In this document: piece by piece, positions 1 through 5,435 of the stretch
How the letters are laid out: each line of letters begins with the position of its first letter
How positions within the stretch are numbered: the stretch's first letter is position 1
DNA from: Candidatus Woesearchaeota archaeon
GTDB taxonomy: Archaea > Nanobdellota > Nanobdellia > Woesearchaeales > ARS49
Length of the DNA: 6,838 bases
Direction of reading: 5' to 3'
Assembly: GCA_016203425.1 (NCBI GenBank)
Contig: JACQMU010000099.1
Span: 1 to 6,838 of the forward strand
The notes under the pieces: generated by a model
Told to the model about the DNA's origin: nothing
Databases searched by the model: none
The model's input: only the letters and a program-made list of their open reading frames with translations
Translations under genes and position numbers: made by a program

Positions 1-512
1 ATACTATTATATAGAGAGACAAATGTGTTACCGCTGCCGACAGACAGAATAATAATTGAAGGGTTAACAGTCATTATTTCATTAAATAATGATTCGTAAG
101 CATCAAGAAAACCTGCGCAGACATCCCACACAACTTCATTAGGTTTTTCTCCTGCTAAGTTTATGAGTTCTTCTGAAGAAATCTTTTGTGACAAATCTTT
201 TTCAACAACAATACTGCATTCTTTTAACTTTTTCTTTATAGAACTATTTGTTGTTTTGTTGATAACGTTAACAAGTCTGACGTTAGTACCTTCACAAAAA
301 TTTCCAAGACTATAACCAGCATTGCCAGAGGTTATAAGTACGAGTTTATCCACATTTGATTCAACAGCATTTTTTACAATAAACGAAGTCCGACGATCCT
401 TAACCGTGCCAAAAGGATTTTTGCTTTCGTCTTTGATAAACAGATTAGGGAGATTAAATAACGTGCACAATTCTTTGATTTTGAGCAATGGTGTGTTGCC
501 TACTTGGAGCAT
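1..512 (-). CDS. Fold-type II PLP-dependent enzyme, threonine synthase/cysteine synthase-like (3' end beyond window)
   Basis: The first 170 residues of a pyridoxal-phosphate enzyme; the gene runs off the left edge. Visible motifs, in order, are GNTPLL at residues 5-10, the PLP-lysine block NPFGTVKDRR (residues 32-41, Lys38 the expected Schiff-base lysine), the asparagine loop TSGNAG (61-66), and a glycine-rich loop GSGNT (159-163). This order is typical of the superfamily holding threonine synthase, cysteine synthase, cystathionine beta-synthase and threonine dehydratase. The SGNAG loop and the GTVKDR form lean towards threonine synthase-like members, but the visible part cannot fix the substrate. 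The start is the ATG at 512-510, four codons before GNTPLL; an in-frame TGA at 557-555 limits extension and no other ATG lies between. No Shine-Dalgarno sequence precedes it, but a TATA-like box sits about 26 bases upstream, suggesting a leaderless message. It follows the coiled-coil gene on the same strand after 168 bases. Confidence 0.88.
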   Translation of the reverse strand, partial: MLQVGNTPLLKIKELCTLFNLPNLFIKDESKNPFGTVKDRRTSFIVKNAVESNVDKLVLITSGNAGYSLGNFCEGTNVRLVNVINKTTNSSIKKKLKECSIVVEKDLSQKISSEELINLAGEKPNEVVWDVCAGFLDAYESLFNEIMTVNPSIIILSVGSGNTFVSLYNS

Positions 513-533
513 ACAAACAACAAAATGGTTCTT

Positions 534-547
534 CTTTAAGAATTTTG
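534..547 (-). promoter_or_regulatory. Candidate archaeal promoter (BRE plus weak TATA box) of the PLP enzyme gene
   Basis: On the minus strand CAAAA (547-543) is followed by TTCTTAAAG (542-534). The TTAAA core is centred about 26 bases before the A of the ATG at 512, the spacing expected between a TATA box and the transcription start. The same CAAAA-plus-AT-box layout precedes two other genes in this window. As a TATA box the sequence is weak, so the call rests mainly on spacing and on the shared layout. Confidence 0.45.
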
Positions 548-646
548 AGCAAGATCAGCAGTGATAATGTGAGTGTCAACTAATTTTTCTATTTTTGCCT
601 AAACTTTTGCGTTTTCATATGTTAAGAGGGGCAATAAGTTTAGTAA

Positions 647-682
647 AGTTGCCTTTTGCTATATAAAATGCAAAAGGCAACT
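647..682 (-). terminator. Perfect 13-bp inverted repeat at the end of the coiled-coil gene; possible terminator or 3' mRNA stem
   Basis: AGTTGCCTTTTGC at 647-659 is the exact reverse complement of GCAAAAGGCAACT at 670-682, with a 10-base loop between. The minus-strand stop codon TAG (683-681) of the coiled-coil gene enters the stem by two bases, so the hairpin forms at the very end of that reading frame. The tract after the stem (TTTACTAAAC) is only moderately T-rich, so this is not a classic intrinsic terminator; it may instead protect or process the 3' end. The loop also contains TTTATATA read on the minus strand (667-660), a good archaeal TATA box that could drive the PLP gene with a leader of about 125 bases. 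Confidence 0.5.
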
Positions 683-2897
683 AAGCAAGAACTGCTAGCT
701 TCATATTAGTTTTGAGCTCTTTTAAATCATAACCATAATTACGGCGCAATTCAGCATCCTTCACTCTGCCCAAAAGCATTTCAGCTTCACGAATCAAGAT
801 TTTTGCCTCACCAATCTGGCCACTGCTAATCTTGTCCTTGGCATTCACCAACAAAATATTAAGGCGAGCAGGACCCTCTTTTCTCATCAAAACAGGAATT
901 TTCTTCTGAATAATTTTTTTAATCTCAACATCAACCTCAGAAGTTTTGGCAAGACCACGCTCTTTCTTCACCTGCAAGCGCGCAATCGCACCCAAAGCTT
1001 CATCAGGATTTTCCTCAATCTCTGAAACAACACCTGGCTCTTCTTTCATAAACTTTTCTTTATCAACAGGAGGCTCAATAAGCAGTTCTGACGAAACACG
1101 TTTCATCCACGCCTCAAGTTCAGACTTTTGTTTTTCAAGCTGTTTCACTTCCTGCTCGACATCATCAAGGTTTTTTTGTCGCTCAATCACACGGGCAATA
1201 TACTCCCCCTGCTTTTCAAGCTCGGTTTCGCAAGACTTAATAAATTTCTCGCGCTCATTCAGTTTATTCTCAACAGTCTCGTGCTGTTTTTTCTCGCGCT
1301 CAAACAAATGCACTCTTTTAACAATAATGTTTTCTTCAGCCTCAAGCCGTTGCCGTTCCTTTTCAAAGTCATCAAGCATTTTCACAACTTCATTTTCTTT
1401 TTCCTTCAGCACAGCCATATCCTTCTCAACCAAAGCCTCAATCTTCTGCTTTTCTTTTTTCATAATCACAAATTCAGAACGCAACCCGTCAAGCTTATTC
1501 TCGCGCTCTTTACTTATCAATGCCAAAGACTCACGCATTCTTGCAGCGTCATTCTGAACAATAGATTTTTGTTCAATCAATTCATCACGAGCTTTACTCA
1601 AAGCCTTTTCCAACTGCTCTTTCTTCTTAAAATCATCACGAACAACATGCAGCCTTTCCATTTCAATACGAACATCATTAAGTTTCTTCTCATTTTCACC
1701 AGCAAGGCGGCGCATTTCAGCCTCATAACTCTCACGCTGCTTCAGAACAACAAATGCCTCCTGCTTTTGCTTTTCCAATTCAGCTTTTTCAGCACGAATA
1801 GATGCAAGCTGGCGCTCCCTTGATGCAACAGAACTTGCCTGTGAAGCCAAAGCACGCTCGCGCTGCAACACCTCAACTTCTTTCTGGCGAAGCTTCTGGC
1901 GCGAAGCCTCAAACTGTTTCTCCCAAGAGCGTTCCTGCTTTTCAAGAGCATGTCTTTTCTTTTCCAATTCCCACTGCATATTCTCAAAATCCTTCAAGCC
2001 AGCATCAGCAGAGGCAAGCTCTTTTTTTGCAGCATCAATCTTTGCCTGCTTCTCATTCAGCCTTGTTTCAACATCACGACACTGAATTTCAAGACTGGCA
2101 AGCAATTCATGCTGGCTATTAATTGTTTTCTCAAGCTCAACACGCTCAAAATCAACAACAGCATATTCCTTTTCAAGCTTGCCCAAACTGTCCTGCGAAG
2201 CACGCTCTTCCTGCTGAATTTTTTTGTCAACCTCGCGCAAACGAACAGACTGACCAAGCTCAAAAGCCTTAATGCTGTTAAGCAATTCAGCTTCCTTATT
2301 TTTCAGCATTGCGTCCTTGTCAGCAAGAATTCTCTTAACTTCCTTATTCTTATCAAAAAGCACTTCTGCATCATGCTTTTGAACAAGAATTGCCTCCTTC
2401 TGAGCTTCCAGAACACTAAGCTCTTTCTGCCCGTCAGCAATCAAGCGCTTCTGCGCAAGCACATGTTCCTCAAGCTGAAGCTTTTTCGACTCAAGCTGAG
2501 CAATCGTAAGACGAACCCGTTCTTCACTCTTTTCAAGCGCAGACTCGTGGCGCAACAATTCTTCCTCGCGCAACTCAAATTCCTTGCCCCTCTCAGCAAC
2601 CTTTGCCTCACGCTTTTTAAGACTGTCCTCTTTTTCTTTTAGGGCTTTCTTTTTGTTCTCAATAACCTTGCGCTCATCAGCAAAAATCTTTTCAGCATTC
2701 TTCCACTCGGCTGTCTTGCGGGTAATCTCCTCCTCGTATTCTTTATAACGCGCAAGCTCTTCCTCAAGCGCTTCAGCATGGCGGATAAGGCGTTCCTTCT
2801 CCTTCAAAGACTGTTCTTTCTTTTCAAGCGCAAGACGAATCTTCTCAAGCTTAGGATCACGGATAGTTTTATTCCCCTTTCTTAAAAAATCAAACAT
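681..2897 (-). CDS. Long coiled-coil protein with a distinct C-terminal helical domain, function unknown
   Basis: A 738-residue protein dominated by Glu, Lys, Arg, Leu and Ala in heptad-like patterns from about residue 16 to 605. There is no proline between Pro15 and Pro609, so the rod could be one nearly unbroken coiled coil. A Pro/acidic linker (about 606-637, with EPPVDKEKF) leads to a charged helical C-terminal domain (639-738), where two helices flank an SSGQ turn and the end is Tyr- and Lys-rich. I see no Walker A motif, zinc site, signal peptide or membrane segment, so it is probably cytoplasmic and is not a complete SMC/Rad50 ATPase. Candidate roles are scaffold, cytoskeletal or cell-shape protein, or chromosome-organising partner, but none is shown by the sequence. 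The ATG at 2897 is well supported by GGTGA and GGGGG upstream and a TATA box further up. It lies 55 bases after the helicase gene and ends in TAG at a strong hairpin. Similarity searches with the rod will give many false coiled-coil matches. Confidence 0.93.
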   Translation of the reverse strand: MFDFLRKGNKTIRDPKLEKIRLALEKKEQSLKEKERLIRHAEALEEELARYKEYEEEITRKTAEWKNAEKIFADERKVIENKKKALKEKEDSLKKREAKVAERGKEFELREEELLRHESALEKSEERVRLTIAQLESKKLQLEEHVLAQKRLIADGQKELSVLEAQKEAILVQKHDAEVLFDKNKEVKRILADKDAMLKNKEAELLNSIKAFELGQSVRLREVDKKIQQEERASQDSLGKLEKEYAVVDFERVELEKTINSQHELLASLEIQCRDVETRLNEKQAKIDAAKKELASADAGLKDFENMQWELEKKRHALEKQERSWEKQFEASRQKLRQKEVEVLQRERALASQASSVASRERQLASIRAEKAELEKQKQEAFVVLKQRESYEAEMRRLAGENEKKLNDVRIEMERLHVVRDDFKKKEQLEKALSKARDELIEQKSIVQNDAARMRESLALISKERENKLDGLRSEFVIMKKEKQKIEALVEKDMAVLKEKENEVVKMLDDFEKERQRLEAEENIIVKRVHLFEREKKQHETVENKLNEREKFIKSCETELEKQGEYIARVIERQKNLDDVEQEVKQLEKQKSELEAWMKRVSSELLIEPPVDKEKFMKEEPGVVSEIEENPDEALGAIARLQVKKERGLAKTSEVDVEIKKIIQKKIPVLMRKEGPARLNILLVNAKDKISSGQIGEAKILIREAEMLLGRVKDAELRRNYGYDLKELKTNMKLAVLA

Positions 2898-2900
2898 AGT

Positions 2901-2916
2901 TCCCCCTTTTCACCTT
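2901..2916 (-). promoter_or_regulatory. Ribosome binding site of the coiled-coil gene
   Basis: Minus strand AAGGTGAAAAGGGGGA precedes the ATG at 2897. GGTGA matches the archaeal 16S anti-Shine-Dalgarno sequence but ends 12 bases before the ATG; the GGGGG run ends 4 bases before it. Either could pair with the ribosome. It is the only convincing Shine-Dalgarno-like site before a gene start in the window. Confidence 0.65.
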
Positions 2917-2937
2917 CGAGAGACGATAATAATAAGA

Positions 2938-2952
2938 GTATATATAATTTTG
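2938..2952 (-). promoter_or_regulatory. Archaeal promoter (BRE plus TATA box) of the coiled-coil gene
   Basis: Minus strand CAAAA (2952-2948) followed by TTATATATAC (2947-2938) is a strong archaeal TATA box with an A-rich BRE-like element. It starts one base after the helicase stop codon (2955-2953) in an otherwise gene-free 55-base gap. A start about 26 bases downstream of the box falls near 2917, giving a leader of about 20 bases that holds the ribosome binding site. Confidence 0.7.
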
Positions 2953-4857
2953 TCATTCCTGCCCAGAGAGTACAACCGGTTCAACAGAAGGCACTATCGG
3001 TGCACTAAAAAAATTCTTTATCAATGGCACGTAATCAACACTAATCTTCAACTGCCAGTCTGTAGGAAAACAACGCAAATAATTCGGGTGCGTATATCGC
3101 TGGTCAAGAAAAACAATAACGCCACGATCATGCTCACTGCGAATGCAACGGCCTGCATTCTGCAAACATTTTGTCAGCGCAGGAAGAGTGTAGCCATACT
3201 CCCAACCCTTGCCGAAACGCGCATCATAATAATTAATAAGCTCCTGAGTTTCAATCGTAGGACGGTCAAGCGGAAGCCCAACAACAACAACCGCCTTAAG
3301 AACACCAGGCAGGTCAATGCCCTCACCAAACGAACCAGCAGCAGCACCCAAAAGAACTGCGCCACGCAAACCATAATTTTTAAGCTTGTCCAACAGTTTT
3401 TGTTTTTCATCCTTCGAAAGGTCAGGCTGTTCCAACAACAAAGTTTTCTCACACAAACCCTGAAAATAATTGTTCACAGCATCACGCAACTGATAACTCG
3501 GAAAAAAAACAGCACAACTCCCAGGAACTTCATTCACAACATCTGCACAAATCCTTGCAATCATCTGAAACTGGGCATCATTACGCTCAGTAAACTTAGT
3601 AGTTGTTTTTGGAATAATCAAAGCAAGCTTGTTACTCTGAGGAAAAGGACTCTCAAATTCTTTTTCAACACAATCTTTAGAAAAACCCAACAAATCCTTA
3701 TACATAGTAGTAGGAGTCAATGTGCCAGACATTAGAATAGTAGCATACGCGCCTTCAATAACATCTTTGCTGGCAACAGAAGGGTCAAGACAACGATGCG
3801 ATAAAACAATCACAGGATCATCACGCTTAATAATCCTGCAAAAACCAATGCTTTCTTCAGGCCACGACTTAAAAAAACCAGCCAAAGAACCAAGCGAGCT
3901 CTGACGCTGCTTATCACGCACCAAATCAGCAGCCTCCTCAAGCTCGTCAATAAACTCATCATACTTGCAAAAACGCCCAATAGCTTCTGTAACAACAGCC
4001 TGCTCAACCCTATGATCCTCATGATTTTTTAAATCCTTAGAAAGCTTGTTAAGAATGTCCTGCACCTCAACAAGTTTAGCAATAAGATCATCCTTTTCAA
4101 GCTCTTTCGCTTCCTTAATCGCGCGCTTAATACCAAGATTTGTTAATTTTTTAGTAAGCAACTCACGCAGTCTCGACGGAAGATTATGCGCCTCATCAAC
4201 AATAATAACAGCATCCTCTAATCTTTTATTTGTTTTTTTCAAAAAAGACTCGCGAATGCTTTTGTTAAACAAATAATAATAATCAGCAATAATAACCTGC
4301 GATTTTTCAGCAATCATCAAAGACATTTCATAAGGACAAACCCTGTTAACAGAACACAGCGAGATAACATCTTCAGTAGCCGAAGGCGCTGTCTTGCTTA
4401 ATTCAGCTAAAGCAACTTTGCACTCACCAGTCTGCTTTGTCCTTGCATTAGTGTAATAATCACACTTGCCATTCTCACGCAAATACTTACAATATTCTGT
4501 AAAATCACTTGAGCGCATTGACTCAACATTTGGCTGCAAACACATATTCTTCTTGCCAATAACAGAAGCAGTAATTACATTAATACCATACTTCTGCTTA
4601 ATTGCGCGAACAGTATCAATAACAATTTTGTGCTGCGTGTGACGAGATGTGAGAAAAAAAACAGTGAGATTCTTCTTTTGCGCAAACGACAATGCAGGAC
4701 ACAAAGATGCAGCAGTTTTACCCAAACCAGTCGGAGCATGAACAATCAAGCATTTTCGCTTTTCCAAACAAGACAAAACATCCTGAATAAATGTTTCCTG
4801 CACAGGGCGAATTTTATCATGCGGAAAAAGAATGCTCTTAAGCTCCATACGCTGCAT
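2953..4857 (-). CDS. xpd: XPD/Rad3-family superfamily 2 DNA helicase with iron-sulfur cluster
   Basis: A 634-residue ATP-dependent helicase of the XPD/DinG group, which unwinds DNA 5' to 3'. In archaea these are thought to act in repair or damage processing. Visible elements: Q-motif-like region with FPHDKIRPVQ (11-20), Walker A APTGLGKT (41-48), four iron-sulfur cysteines at C106 (KKNMC), C123, C132 (GKC) and C174 (VCPY), and the DEAH box (221-224). An Arch-type insertion follows (about 225-345), then motif III MSGTL (376-380), motif V GSFGEGIDLPG (508-518) and motif VI QNAGRCIRSEHDRG (566-579). All key residues are present, and the KNMC and VCPY contexts favour XPD over DinG. The length is close to archaeal XPD. 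The longest frame starts at 4857, but the ATG at 4848 (MELKSILF) lies at the right distance from the TATA box for a leaderless transcript and is probably the true start; no Shine-Dalgarno sequence precedes either. It lies 29 bases after the upstream membrane protein gene. Confidence 0.95.
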   Translation of the reverse strand: MQRMELKSILFPHDKIRPVQETFIQDVLSCLEKRKCLIVHAPTGLGKTAASLCPALSFAQKKNLTVFFLTSRHTQHKIVIDTVRAIKQKYGINVITASVIGKKNMCLQPNVESMRSSDFTEYCKYLRENGKCDYYTNARTKQTGECKVALAELSKTAPSATEDVISLCSVNRVCPYEMSLMIAEKSQVIIADYYYLFNKSIRESFLKKTNKRLEDAVIIVDEAHNLPSRLRELLTKKLTNLGIKRAIKEAKELEKDDLIAKLVEVQDILNKLSKDLKNHEDHRVEQAVVTEAIGRFCKYDEFIDELEEAADLVRDKQRQSSLGSLAGFFKSWPEESIGFCRIIKRDDPVIVLSHRCLDPSVASKDVIEGAYATILMSGTLTPTTMYKDLLGFSKDCVEKEFESPFPQSNKLALIIPKTTTKFTERNDAQFQMIARICADVVNEVPGSCAVFFPSYQLRDAVNNYFQGLCEKTLLLEQPDLSKDEKQKLLDKLKNYGLRGAVLLGAAAGSFGEGIDLPGVLKAVVVVGLPLDRPTIETQELINYYDARFGKGWEYGYTLPALTKCLQNAGRCIRSEHDRGVIVFLDQRYTHPNYLRCFPTDWQLKISVDYVPLIKNFFSAPIVPSVEPVVLSGQE

Positions 4858-4870
4858 TCGTACAGGCAGG

Positions 4871-4884
4871 GTTTAAATCTTTTG
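4871..4884 (-). promoter_or_regulatory. Archaeal promoter (BRE plus TATA box) of the helicase gene
   Basis: Minus strand CAAAAG followed by ATTTAAAC, with the TTTAAA box at 4877-4872, lies in the short gap after the upstream gene's stop. The box centre is about 26 bases before the ATG at 4848 but only about 17 before the ATG at 4857, so it predicts a leaderless message starting at 4848. Confidence 0.6.
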
Positions 4885-4886
4885 TG

Positions 4887-5435
4887 CTACTTTTCACTCA
4901 TCAACACACCAACAAGGCCACCAAAACGAGCCAATGAATTCACAGTTGGATACGGAAGTTTAGAACCCCACACTGTACGCACACCAACAAGCCCTTCTTC
5001 AGAACCAGGATAAAATTGGTACGGCAAAATATTCTCGCCATCTTTATACTCAATCCACAAATGACCATCATTCTTTTTCATGTCAGCACAAACACGAATC
5101 TTGTCAACAAAATCTTTTCTTCCGTTAACCACAACCAACTTTTGATAAGCCTCAAAAATAGCACGGCCATATTCTGCACACTGAATTTTATTCTCAGGAT
5201 CATAAACAACACCAACAATTTCTGTAGCAGCATTCAAGTAATCAAGAACAGAAGCATTATGCGCCAACACTTTTTGTTCAATACTGATAGCAGTTATTTG
5301 AATTGGACTAGGACCATAATACAAAACACGCAACATTTCATTCACACCTGCAATCGGCGGAATAAAATAATTTGTCAGCGCAACAATCGCAAGCGCACCA
5401 ACATAAGACTTTTTGTTTTTAGGAAGCGTTATCAT
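4887..5435 (-). CDS. Membrane-anchored or exported protein of unknown function, faintly transglutaminase-like
   Basis: A 182-residue protein I do not recognise. Lysines at 6, 8 and 9 precede a hydrophobic segment at about 11-30, which reads as an N-terminal membrane anchor or uncleaved signal with the rest outside the cytoplasm. The remainder is mixed helix and strand. Cys86 opens a likely helix (QCAEYGRAIFEAY) and His125 sits in a likely strand (GHLWIEY) followed by a DG turn. That order recalls the Cys then His of transglutaminase-like proteases, but no clear third Asp is visible, so this is a weak inference; a secreted domain with no enzymatic role fits as well. Cys116 could pair with Cys86. 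The ATG at 5435-5433 overlaps the metG stop TGA as ATGA, so the two genes are probably co-transcribed and translationally coupled. No separate promoter or Shine-Dalgarno sequence is evident. It ends in TAG at 4889-4887. Confidence 0.85.
   Translation of the reverse strand: MITLPKNKKSYVGALAIVALTNYFIPPIAGVNEMLRVLYYGPSPIQITAISIEQKVLAHNASVLDYLNAATEIVGVVYDPENKIQCAEYGRAIFEAYQKLVVVNGRKDFVDKIRVCADMKKNDGHLWIEYKDGENILPYQFYPGSEEGLVGVRTVWGSKLPYPTVNSLARFGGLVGVLMSEK

Noticed and set aside
322..564. An 80-residue plus-strand frame at the left edge
   Set aside because: It is antisense to the PLP enzyme's lysine block and asparagine loop, which are clear on the minus strand.
539..602. A stop-to-stop frame reading KIEKLVDTHIITADLAQNS, possibly a frameshifted N-terminus of the PLP enzyme
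   Set aside because: It has no start codon and no recognisable similarity, and the PLP enzyme already begins at the normal distance before GNTPLL.
589..618. A nine-codon minus-strand frame (ATG at 618, stop TAG) as a leader peptide for the PLP gene
   Set aside because: No Shine-Dalgarno sequence, no run of regulatory codons, and the nearer TATA-like box suggests the PLP message starts downstream of it.
660..670. TATATAAA on the plus strand as a promoter for a rightward gene
   Set aside because: There is no plausible plus-strand gene downstream; the sequence is the loop of the inverted repeat and reads as a TATA box only usefully on the minus strand.
946..2642. Several long plus-strand open frames opposite the coiled-coil gene
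   Set aside because: Their translations are low-complexity Ser/Phe/Leu-rich antisense of Lys/Glu-rich codons, have no promoter or ribosome binding site, and lie fully inside a convincing minus-strand gene.
2950..3735. A 261-residue plus-strand frame opposite the helicase
   Set aside because: It covers the helicase motifs on the other strand; its product has no recognisable domain and an Asn/Thr/Arg-rich antisense composition.
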